64,000 nt of DNA from Thermoleophilia bacterium (lineage in GTDB: Bacteria; Actinomycetota; Thermoleophilia; Gaiellales; Gaiellaceae): contig JADLFG010000017.1 in NCBI GenBank assembly GCA_020845695.1, positions 62,001 to 126,000 on the forward strand, in the 5' to 3' direction. Below the pieces are notes generated by a model. It did not search any database. It saw only the letters and a program-made list of their open reading frames with translations, and was not told the DNA's origin. The number at the start of each line of letters is the position of its first letter. Position 1 is the first letter of the stretch. A program made the position numbers and the translations under genes. This document shows positions 36,161-42,953 of the stretch, in pieces.

Positions 36161-36964
36161 ATGCCCGGGCCGTCGTGGTTTCTCTCACCCGTGGCGCGGG
36201 TCACCCGTACGCTCGGTCTCACGTCGCCGCTCACGAGCGGCCCGGACGTCGCGCGCGTCCAGCGGGTGCTGGGAGTCGACGACGACGGCCTCTACGGCCC
36301 GGTCACAGCCGGGGCGGCGGCCCACTGGAAGTACGCGAGCGGCTACCCGGAGGACGGCCTCGAGGGGACGCTCTCCCCCGACGACCAGCGCCGCCTGCTC
36401 GACCGCGAGCCGCTCCCGCCCGGGTACGCGGCGCTCGCGCCGGCGCGGGCGGCTGCCCTCGCCGCCGGGGACGCCGCCCGCGAGCACGCGGTCGTCCGGA
36501 TGGAGCGGTGGGCCGGCCGGCGCGTGCGCGAGCGGCCGCCCGGCAGCGACCGGGTGCCCGCGCTCGTCCGGCTCGCCCGGCGGCTGGCCGTGCCGGAGCC
36601 GCTCGCGGCGATGGGCTATCCGTGGTGCGCGCTCGCCGCCCTCCTGCCGGCGCTCGAGGCGGGCGGGCGCAGCGCAGCGCTCGGCCTGAACGCGGGCGCG
36701 TTCAACCCGCTCTACTGCCCGGCGATCCTGACCGAGGCCGAGCACGGCCGCTCCGGCCTGCGGGTCGTGACCGCCGCCGCGGCGGCTCGCGGCGACCTCG
36801 TGCTCTTCGACTGGGCCGGCGGCGACCCGGCCGACCATCTCGGCCGGCTGCGGGAGCCGGTGGCGGCGGCAACGGTCTCGACGGTGGACGGGAATGCCGG
36901 CGCCGCAGTCATGCTGCGGGAGCGGCCGCTCGGCCAGGTGCGGGCGTTCGTCCGCGACACGTGA
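36161..36964 (+). CDS. Peptidoglycan-binding / CHAP-like cell-wall amidase candidate
   Basis: 267 residues. The N-terminal ~70 residues (DVARVQRVLGVDDDGLYGPVTAGAA) match the repeat of PG_binding_1 domains. The C-terminal half resembles CHAP/NlpC-type hydrolases: GYPWCALAA (nucleophile Cys), RGDLVLFDWAGG, PADHLGRL (His) and TVDGNAGA. No signal peptide is evident; the first 20 residues are only mildly hydrophobic, so export is unexplained unless by lysis or a non-classical route. The ATG at 36161 follows CCTTGAC with no ribosome site. It is divergent from the pan operon across 62 bp. Confidence 0.65.
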   Translation: MPGPSWFLSPVARVTRTLGLTSPLTSGPDVARVQRVLGVDDDGLYGPVTAGAAAHWKYASGYPEDGLEGTLSPDDQRRLLDREPLPPGYAALAPARAAALAAGDAAREHAVVRMERWAGRRVRERPPGSDRVPALVRLARRLAVPEPLAAMGYPWCALAALLPALEAGGRSAALGLNAGAFNPLYCPAILTEAEHGRSGLRVVTAAAAARGDLVLFDWAGGDPADHLGRLREPVAAATVSTVDGNAGAAVMLRERPLGQVRAFVRDT

Positions 36965-37064
36965 TCCCGACCGGCCCCCGGGTTGCCAGACGGCCCCGGG
37001 TGCCCTACCCTGACGGCACCGGGCCTTGCGCCCGCCACCGGGGATCACGGCCAAGGAGGGGACC

Positions 37065-38147
37065 ATGGCTACACGTGAGCTCGACGCCGAGCGGGCGGAG
37101 GCGTTCGCGGGCACGATGCTCGGGATCCTGAACGGCGCCGCCGCCTCGCTGCTCGTGAGTGTCGGCCACCAGACCGGCCTGCTCGACCTGATGGCTGAGC
37201 TCGAGCCGGCGACGAGCGCGGAGATCGCGGCCGCGGCGAGCCTGGAGGAGCGCTACGTGCGCGAGTGGCTGGCGGGGCTGACGGTCTCGGGCGTGCTCGA
37301 GCACGACCCGGTGGCGGGGACGTTCGCGTTGCCACCCGAGCACGCGGCCTGCCTGACCCGGGCCGCCGGGCCGGACAACCTCGCCGGCTTCGCGCAGTAC
37401 ATCGGCCTGTTCGCGGAGGTCGAGCAGGAGGTGGTGGCGTGCTTCCGCAACGGGGGTGGCGTGCCCTACGCCTCGTTCCCGCGCTTCCAGAAGCTCATGG
37501 CCGAGGAGTCCGCCCAGGTGAACGACGCGGTACTCGTCGACGGCACGCTGCCGCTGGTGTCCGGGCTGGTCGAGCGCCTCCGAGCCGGGATCGACGTGCT
37601 CGACGTCGGCTGCGGCTCCGGTCACACCGTCAACCTGATGGCGCAGGCGTTCCCGGCGAGCCGCTTCACCGGCTATGACTTCTCGGAGGAGGGGGTCGCG
37701 GCCGGCCGCACGGAGGCCGCTGAGCTCGGCCTCGCGAACGCCCGCTTCGAGCTTCGGGACGTGACCGCGCTCGACGAGCCGGGCGGCTACGGGCTCGTGA
37801 CCGCGTTCGACGTCGTGCACGACACCGCGGCACCGGAGCGGCTGCTCGCGGGCGTCGCGAGAGCGCTCGTCCCCGGCGGCGTCTTCCTGATGGTGGACGT
37901 CGCCGCGTCGAGCCACGTCCACGAGAACCTCGAGCATCCGCTCGGGCCGGCCCTGTACGCGGCGTCGCTCTTCCACTGCATGACGGTCTCGCTCGCCCAG
38001 GGCGGGGCCGGTCTCGGGACGATGTGGGGCGAAGAGAAGGCGCTCGAGCTACTGGCGGGCGCGGGCTTCCCGGACGTCGAGGTGAAGCGGGTCGAAGGTG
38101 ACGTCCTCAACAACTACTACGTCGCGCGCACGGGGGCGCCGGCGTAG
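37065..38147 (+). CDS. SAM-dependent methyltransferase with N-terminal winged helix (Rv2258c-like)
   Basis: 360 residues. Residues ~1-90 form a helix-turn-helix dimerisation domain (TSAEIAAAASLEERYVREWLAGL) typical of class I methyltransferases of the Rv2258c and O-methyltransferase type. The SAM-binding Rossmann core follows with DVLDVGCGSGHTV (motif I), TGYDFSEEG, TAFDVVHDTA (motif II) and RALVPGGVFLMVDV (motif III). ATG 37065 has a strong AAGGAGGGG site; TACCCT at 37006-37011 may be its -10 (leader ~47 nt). The substrate is unknown and there is no pathway context. Confidence 0.88.
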   Translation: MATRELDAERAEAFAGTMLGILNGAAASLLVSVGHQTGLLDLMAELEPATSAEIAAAASLEERYVREWLAGLTVSGVLEHDPVAGTFALPPEHAACLTRAAGPDNLAGFAQYIGLFAEVEQEVVACFRNGGGVPYASFPRFQKLMAEESAQVNDAVLVDGTLPLVSGLVERLRAGIDVLDVGCGSGHTVNLMAQAFPASRFTGYDFSEEGVAAGRTEAAELGLANARFELRDVTALDEPGGYGLVTAFDVVHDTAAPERLLAGVARALVPGGVFLMVDVAASSHVHENLEHPLGPALYAASLFHCMTVSLAQGGAGLGTMWGEEKALELLAGAGFPDVEVKRVEGDVLNNYYVARTGAPA

Positions 38148-38159
38148 GCGGCGGCCCCG

Positions 38160-38327
38160 CTACCGCTTGCCCGCGACTCTGCGCCGGGCGAGCCGTTCGG
38201 ACAGCTTCGTGTTGGCGACGATCGCCCCGGGCAGCAGCGAGATCAAGAGGCCCGCGACGAGCACGACGCCGAGCGCGAAGATCACCGCGAGGACGGCGAT
38301 GCCGGCGGGCGCGCTCACGCCGGGCAT
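38160..38327 (-). CDS. Small single-helix membrane protein
   Basis: 55 residues from ATG 38327 (or 52 from GTG 38318). The sequence runs SAPAGIAVLAVIFALGVVLV, a long hydrophobic helix, then LLPGAIVANTKLSERLARRR and a basic tail ending VAGKR. Codon use is strongly G/C at third positions, like neighbouring genes. The positive tail predicts an N-out, C-in orientation. It lies downstream of the cupin gene on the same strand, separated by an inverted repeat, and is convergent with the methyltransferase. No family is recognised. Confidence 0.55.
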   Translation of the reverse strand: MPGVSAPAGIAVLAVIFALGVVLVAGLLISLLPGAIVANTKLSERLARRRVAGKR

Positions 38328-38348
38328 TCTCGCAGGTCGGTCGGGGTT

Positions 38349-38376
38349 GGGGTCAGGTCTCTCGCGACCTGACCCC
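38349..38376. repeat. Inverted repeat with GGGGTCAGGTC arms
   Basis: Perfect 11-bp arms GGGGTCAGGTC (38349-38359) and GACCTGACCCC (38366-38376) flank TCTCGC. The core GGGGTCAG is shared with the palindromes at 2652-2677. It lies between the cupin stop and the small membrane gene and could terminate the cupin transcript. Confidence 0.6.
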
Positions 38377-38396
38377 GTGACTCCCCCACGCGACGC

Positions 38397-38762
38397 CTAG
38401 CTCGGCCTGGCGTAGCTCTGGACCTGGCCGAAGTCGACGAACGCGCACGGCTCGTCGCCGATCGTCCAGGCGTCATGCCCCGGCGCGATCTCGACGATGT
38501 CCCCCGGCCCGACCTCGCTCTCCGTGCCGTCGTCCATCCGGATCCCCATCCGCCCGGACAGCACGTAGCCGCGGTGCGCGGTCTGGCAGCTCTCCGTGCC
38601 GGCGATCGGCCCCACGTGCTCCGACCAGCGCCAGCCCGGCTCGAACACCCCGGCCGCGACCGGGCCGCCGCCCAGGTTGAGGATCCGCGCCTCCCCCTTG
38701 TTGCCCGCGAACGGGCGCACCTCGTCGGCGTCGGCGGATCGCCTGATCTCGAGACCAGCCAT
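38397..38762 (-). CDS. Cupin-domain protein
   Basis: 121 residues forming one cupin barrel: FEPGWRWSEHVGPIAGTESC (motif 1 region with His), GYVLSGRMGIRMDDG and VGPGDIVEIAPGHDAWTIGDEPC (motif 2 region with His). The metal set is partial compared with canonical cupins. ATG 38762 has GGAGGAAGG a few bases upstream. Such stand-alone cupins bind small ligands or act as minor dioxygenases or isomerases; nothing indicates which. It is divergent from the hemolysin III gene. Confidence 0.82.
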   Translation of the reverse strand: MAGLEIRRSADADEVRPFAGNKGEARILNLGGGPVAAGVFEPGWRWSEHVGPIAGTESCQTAHRGYVLSGRMGIRMDDGTESEVGPGDIVEIAPGHDAWTIGDEPCAFVDFGQVQSYARPS

Positions 38763-38843
38763 CTCACCTTCCTCCTCTCTCTCCCCGGCTTCCGAACGCT
38801 TGTCATGATCCGTGCAAGAGCCGGTGGTGTCAAGTCCGGCAGC

Positions 38844-38849
38844 TACCCT
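38844..38849 (+). promoter_or_regulatory. -10 element TACCCT, leaderless start
   Basis: TACCCT ends 6 nt before GTG 38856 of the hemolysin III gene. Confidence 0.45.
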
Positions 38850-38855
38850 GGAAGG

Positions 38856-39509
38856 GTGACCGTGACGGCGGCCCAGCGAGAGAAGCCGCTGCTTCGGGGA
38901 GTGCTGCACGAGGTCGCGTTCTCCTGGTCGCTCGTGGCGGGCGCCGTCCTCGTCACGGGAGCGTCCGGCACCGTCGGGCGGACGGCTGCCGCCGTGTTCG
39001 CCGCCGCCGTCGCGGCGATGTTCGGCGCGAGCGCGCTCTACCACCGCGTCGGCTGGGGCCCGCGGGCGCGCCTCTGGATGCGCCGGGCCGACCACGCGGG
39101 GATCTACCTCCTGATCGCCGGCAGCTACACGCCCTACGGGCTGCTCGCCCTCGACGGCGCCTGGCGGGCGGTGCTGCTCTCGATTGTCTGGAGCGGCGCC
39201 GCGGCCGGGATCGTGCTCAAGCTCGCCTGGGTGCACGCGCCGGGCTGGGTGACCGCCGCGATCGCCCTCGCGCTCGGCTGGGTCAGCCTGATCGCCCTGC
39301 CGCAGGCGTACGGCGCGCTCGGCCCCGCCGGCCTCGGGCTCCTGCTCGCAGGCGGGCTCCTCTACACGGCCGGCGCCGCCGTCTACGCGCGCCAGCGGCC
39401 CGACCCGCGTCCGTCCGTGTTCGGCTTCCACGAGCTCTTCCACGCGCTCGTCGTCGCCGCCGTCGCCTGCCAGTACGCGTCGATCGCGTTCTTCGTCGTC
39501 CCGCGCTGA
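38856..39509 (+). CDS. Hemolysin III / PAQR family membrane protein
   Basis: 217 residues with seven predicted membrane helices. Conserved zinc-site residues of the family are visible: SALYHR in helix 2, RRADHAGIYLLIAGSYTPY before helix 3, and FHELFHALVV near the C-terminus. Bacterial members (YqfA/TrhA type) are linked to membrane energetics or lipid homeostasis and, in some Bacillus, to haemolysis. GTG 38856 is supported by the -10 hexamer 6 nt upstream. It is an isolated gene. Confidence 0.9.
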   Translation: MTVTAAQREKPLLRGVLHEVAFSWSLVAGAVLVTGASGTVGRTAAAVFAAAVAAMFGASALYHRVGWGPRARLWMRRADHAGIYLLIAGSYTPYGLLALDGAWRAVLLSIVWSGAAAGIVLKLAWVHAPGWVTAAIALALGWVSLIALPQAYGALGPAGLGLLLAGGLLYTAGAAVYARQRPDPRPSVFGFHELFHALVVAAVACQYASIAFFVVPR

Positions 39510-39542
39510 CCGACCCGCTTGCGGCGCATCCGCTCGCGTGCC

Positions 39543-39548
39543 TACACT
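39543..39548 (+). promoter_or_regulatory. -10 element TACACT for the fmdB-tsa operon
   Basis: TACACT ends 9 nt before ATG 39558. It is the only clear promoter for the eight-gene block up to 45137. Confidence 0.5.
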
Positions 39549-39557
39549 CTCCGGGCG

Positions 39558-39779
39558 ATGCCGATCTACGAGTTCGTGTGCATGAAGTGCGAGAGCCACT
39601 TCGAGGATCTGGTCGCGATGGGCGCCGACCACCCGCGCTGCCCCGACTGCGACTCCTCGAACGTGCGCAAGCTCCTCTCCGTGTTCGCGTCTCACGGCAC
39701 CGCCGAGCAGCCGAGCTTCGGCGGCCCCACGGGCGGCGGTGGCGGCGGTTGCTGCGGCGGCAGCTGTGGCTGCGGCTAG
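39558..39779 (+). CDS. FmdB-family zinc-ribbon protein
   Basis: 73 residues. MPIYEFVCMKCESHFEDL followed by RCPDCDSSNVRKLLS is the FmdB/CxxC_CxxC_SSSS zinc ribbon (CxxC...CxxC). The tail is Gly- and Cys-rich (GGCCGGSCGCG), as in many actinobacterial members. Proteins of this family are proposed regulators, but most have no assigned role. It heads the operon and overlaps the UDG gene by 14 bp. Confidence 0.85.
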   Translation: MPIYEFVCMKCESHFEDLVAMGADHPRCPDCDSSNVRKLLSVFASHGTAEQPSFGGPTGGGGGGCCGGSCGCG

Positions 39780-40446
39780 CGGCAGGGAGGAGCGCAGCCA
39801 GGAGCTGGCGGCCCTCGCCGCGCGGGTCGCGGGGTGCACGGCCTGCCGGCTCGCCGAGGGGCGCACGCAGGTCGTGTTCGGCGTCGGCGATCCCGACGCC
39901 GACCTGATGCTCGTCGGCGAGGCGCCTGGCTTCCACGAGGACAAGCAGGGCTACCCGTTCGTCGGCCAGGCCGGCAAGCTGCTCGACCGGCTCCTCGCCG
40001 GCATCGGCCTGACCCGGCAGGACGTGTTTGTCGCGAATGTGCTCAAATGCAGACCCCCCGGGAACCGCGACCCGATGCCCGACGAGATCGAGGCCTGCGA
40101 GGGGCACCTGTTCCGGCAGATCGCTCTCGTCGAGCCGCGCGCGGTCGCCACGCTCGGGAACTTCGCGACCAAGCTGCTCTCCGGGCAGCCGCACGGGATC
40201 ACGCGCGTGCACGGGCAGCCGCAGCCGATCACGCTCGGCGGGCGCGAGACGATCCTCTACCCGCTCTACCACCCGGCCGCGGCGCTCTACACGCCCGCGA
40301 TGCTGCGCACGCTCGAGGAGGATTTCGCGCGCCTGCCGGTGCTGCTCGCCGGCGCCGGCAGCGGCCCCGCCGTGCCACCGGCGCCCGGGCCGCCGACGCC
40401 GGCGGCGGAACCCGAGCCTGCCGCCGAGCAGCTGGGGCTCTTCTAA
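39766..40446 (+). CDS. Type 4 uracil-DNA glycosylase (iron-sulfur)
   Basis: 226 residues. It excises uracil from DNA. GCTACRL, the Cys in NVLKCRPPGNRDP and the Cys in IEACEGHL supply the four [4Fe-4S] ligands of family 4 UDGs. GEAPGFHEDKQGYPFVG is the catalytic/water-activating motif and YHPAAALY the DNA-intercalating motif. A Pro/Ala-rich tail ends in QLGLF, which resembles a sliding-clamp-binding peptide. GTG 39766 overlaps fmdB; an earlier GTG at 39739 is possible but deeper inside fmdB. Confidence 0.93.
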   Translation: MAAASGREERSQELAALAARVAGCTACRLAEGRTQVVFGVGDPDADLMLVGEAPGFHEDKQGYPFVGQAGKLLDRLLAGIGLTRQDVFVANVLKCRPPGNRDPMPDEIEACEGHLFRQIALVEPRAVATLGNFATKLLSGQPHGITRVHGQPQPITLGGRETILYPLYHPAAALYTPAMLRTLEEDFARLPVLLAGAGSGPAVPPAPGPPTPAAEPEPAAEQLGLF

Positions 40447-40455
40447 GCTCCCTCC

Positions 40456-40917
40456 ATGGTCGAGCTCGAGTCGTCCTCCCCCGAGGAGACCGAGCGCATC
40501 GCCGCCGCGCTCGCGTGCGGGCTCGCGCCCGGAGACGTCGTCGCGGTCAGCGGCGAGCTCGGCGCCGGCAAGACGACGTTCGTCCGCGGAGCCTGCCGCG
40601 CGCTCGGGGTTGCCGGGCCGGTCACGAGCCCGACGTTCACGATCGGCAACCGCCACCGGGGGCGGGTTGACGTCTCGCACCTCGACCTCTACCGCCTCGA
40701 ACGGGTCTCCGACGCCGACTGGGCCGACCTCGAGCCGTACCTCGACGGTGCCGTCTGCTTCGTTGAGTGGCCCGAGACGGCGGCGGCCTACCTGCCCGAG
40801 CCCCGCGTCTCGGTCAGGCTCCGGCACGCGGGCGGCGACCGGCGCGTGCTCGAGCTCGAGAGCCCGGACGGGCGCCTGGAACGGGAGGTGGCGCGGGATG
40901 CTCGTGCTCGCGTTTGA
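40456..40917 (+). CDS. tsaE: tRNA t6A biosynthesis ATPase TsaE
   Basis: 153 residues. P-loop GELGAGKTTFVRG near residue 31, then SPTFTIGN, LDLYRLE (Walker B region) and VEWPE. TsaE is the ATPase of the TsaBDE complex that completes N6-threonylcarbamoyladenosine on tRNAs reading ANN codons. It lies 9 bp after udg and overlaps tsaB by 20 bp. Confidence 0.95.
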   Translation: MVELESSSPEETERIAAALACGLAPGDVVAVSGELGAGKTTFVRGACRALGVAGPVTSPTFTIGNRHRGRVDVSHLDLYRLERVSDADWADLEPYLDGAVCFVEWPETAAAYLPEPRVSVRLRHAGGDRRVLELESPDGRLEREVARDARARV

Positions 40918-41503
40918 CACCGCCACCGCCGTGGCGACGGTCGCGCTCGCGCTCGACCGGGAGGTCGTCGCGGAGCGGCGCACGACAGCCGCGCGCCTGC
41001 TCGCCGACGCGGGCGAGCTCCTCGACGGAGCCGGTGCCGGGCCCGGCGAGGTGGGCGGGATCGCCGTCGGCACCGGCCCGGGCAGCTACACGAGCCTGCG
41101 GATGGGCCTCGTGACCGCGCGGACGCTCTCGTTCGCGCTCGGCGCGCCCGTCGCCGGGATCTCGACGCTCGACGCGCTCGCGACGGGGGCGCCGGGCGCG
41201 TTGCCGGTCATCGACGGGCGCCGCCGCGAGGTGTTCGTCCTCGACGGGCGGCCTCGCCTCGTTGCCGCGTCCGAGCTGCGCGTGGAGCCGGGCAGGCTCT
41301 GCGTCGGGGACGGCGCCGTCCGCTACCGCGATCAGCTCGAGGCGGCGGCGGCGGTCGTTCCGCCGGACGACGACCCCCGCCACGTGCCCTGGGCCCGCCA
41401 CCACGCCGCCCTCGCGGCCTCTTTCGGGCCGGCGGAGCTGGCGGAGCCGCTCTACCTGCGCGCGCCCGACGCCGACCGGGCGCTCGCGCGGAGGCACGCG
41501 TGA
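40898..41503 (+). CDS. tsaB: tRNA t6A biosynthesis protein TsaB
   Basis: 201 residues. LAFDTATAVATVAL is the N-terminal actin-fold strand; GTGPGSYTSLRMGL is the hallmark TsaB motif. TsaB dimerises with TsaD and activates it. The protein is a little short because the C-terminal subdomain is reduced. ATG 40898 has GGGAGG upstream, and the stop overlaps rimI (GTGA). Confidence 0.94.
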   Translation: MLVLAFDTATAVATVALALDREVVAERRTTAARLLADAGELLDGAGAGPGEVGGIAVGTGPGSYTSLRMGLVTARTLSFALGAPVAGISTLDALATGAPGALPVIDGRRREVFVLDGRPRLVAASELRVEPGRLCVGDGAVRYRDQLEAAAAVVPPDDDPRHVPWARHHAALAASFGPAELAEPLYLRAPDADRALARRHA

Positions 41504-41985
41504 TCGAGCTGCGGCGGCTCGGCGTCGGCGACCTCCCCTCGATCGAGCAGATCGAGCGGCGGTCGTACCCGACCCCCTGGTCGCGTTCGATGTTCGCGTC
41601 GGAGCTCGCGAAGCCGTCGTCGGTCTGCCTGGGAGCGATCGACCGGGACGCTCACGACCGGCTGGTTGCGTACCTCGTCGTCTCCCGTTACGTGGACGCC
41701 TGGCATGTCATGAACCTCGCCGTCGACGAGCGCTACCGCCACCGGGGCATCGCGCGCCGGCTGCTCGACGAGCTGTTCGCGCTGACCGCCGCCGACGGGA
41801 TGCGTGGCTACACGCTCGAAGTGCGCGTCTCGAACGCCCGCGCGATCGCCCTCTACGAGCGCGCGGGCTTCCGCACCACGGGCCTGCGGCGCGGCTACTA
41901 CACCGACAACCGGGAGGACGCCTACGTGATGTGGAAGGACCCGGCCGGACCGGCCGCCGCCGGGGACGAGTTGCGCGCGGGATGA
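41500..41985 (+). CDS. rimI: Ribosomal protein N-acetyltransferase RimI-like (GNAT)
   Basis: 161 residues. GNAT fold with EQIERRSYPTPWSRSMF (the RimI acceptor-site signature), VMNLAVDERYRHRGIARRLLDEL (acetyl-CoA motif A, RxxGIA) and ALYERAGFRTTGLRRGYY (motif B). RimI acetylates the N-terminus of ribosomal protein S18 and lies between tsaB and tsaD in many actinobacteria, as here. Confidence 0.92.
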   Translation: MIELRRLGVGDLPSIEQIERRSYPTPWSRSMFASELAKPSSVCLGAIDRDAHDRLVAYLVVSRYVDAWHVMNLAVDERYRHRGIARRLLDELFALTAADGMRGYTLEVRVSNARAIALYERAGFRTTGLRRGYYTDNREDAYVMWKDPAGPAAAGDELRAG

Positions 41986-42953
41986 TCCTCGCGCTCGAGA
42001 CCTCCTGCGACGAGACCGCCGACGCCTGCCTCGCTCCGGACGGGACGCTGCTCTCGAGCGTCGTCTCCTCCCAGGCCGGCCTGCACGCACGCTACGGTGG
42101 CGTCGTCCCCGAGGTCGCCTCCCGCCGCCACCTCGAGCTCGTCGTCCCGGTCGCGCGCGAGGCGCTCGAGCGGGCGGGCGCGCCGCTCGCGGCGGTCGAG
42201 ACGGTCGCGGTCACGCAGGGCCCCGGCCTGATCGGCGCCCTGCTCGTCGGCCTCTCCGCGGCGAAGGCGCTCGCCTGGTCGCGGCGGCTCCCGCTCGCGC
42301 TCGTGGACCACCTCCACGGGCACGTCGCCGCGCTCTACCTCGGTCCCGCCGTCGTCGAGCCGCCGTTCCTTTGCCTGCTCGCGAGCGGCGGCCACACCCT
42401 GCTCCTCGACGTCCGCGAGAGGTCCGGCTACGACGTCGTCGGCACGACGCTCGACGACGCGGCCGGGGAGGCGTTCGACAAGGGCGCCCGGCTGCTCGGG
42501 CTCGGCTACCCGGGCGGGCCGGCCCTCGACCGGCTCGCGCGGCAGGGCGACCCGGAGGCGTTCCGCTTCCCGGTCGCCCGCGTGCCCGGGCACGACTTCT
42601 CCTTCTCGGGGGTCAAGACCGCGCTCTCGTACGCCGTCCGCGCTCTCGGCGCCGGCGAGCTCGAGCGCCGCCGTGCCGACCTCGCCGCGAGCTACCAGCG
42701 GGCGATCGTGCGCGCTCTCGTCGAGCGCTCGCTGGCGGCCGCCGAGGCCTTTGGCGCCCCACGGCTCGCCGTCGTCGGCGGCGTTGCCGCGAACTCGGAG
42801 CTGCGCGCCCGGCTGGCCGGTACGGGCGCGACCCTGGCGCCGCTCGAGCTCTGCACCGACAACGCCGCGATGATCGCCTCCGCCGCCAGGTACGCGCGAG
42901 CGATCCCGTATCCTGAGTATCTTGGTGTCGACGCCTATGCGTCGCTCGCGTGA
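41982..42953 (+). CDS. tsaD: tRNA N6-adenosine threonylcarbamoyltransferase TsaD
   Basis: 323 residues. Catalytic subunit that transfers threonylcarbamoyl to A37 of tRNA. LALETSCDETA, VPEVASRRHLE, TQGPGLIGALLVG, the iron ligands in DHLHGHVAA, LLASGGHTLL and LDDAAGEAFDKGARLLGLGYPGG are all present, as is GGVAANSELR. The 4-bp overlap with rimI and 17-bp overlap with the protease gene show tight coupling. Confidence 0.97.
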   Translation: MILALETSCDETADACLAPDGTLLSSVVSSQAGLHARYGGVVPEVASRRHLELVVPVAREALERAGAPLAAVETVAVTQGPGLIGALLVGLSAAKALAWSRRLPLALVDHLHGHVAALYLGPAVVEPPFLCLLASGGHTLLLDVRERSGYDVVGTTLDDAAGEAFDKGARLLGLGYPGGPALDRLARQGDPEAFRFPVARVPGHDFSFSGVKTALSYAVRALGAGELERRRADLAASYQRAIVRALVERSLAAAEAFGAPRLAVVGGVAANSELRARLAGTGATLAPLELCTDNAAMIASAARYARAIPYPEYLGVDAYASLA

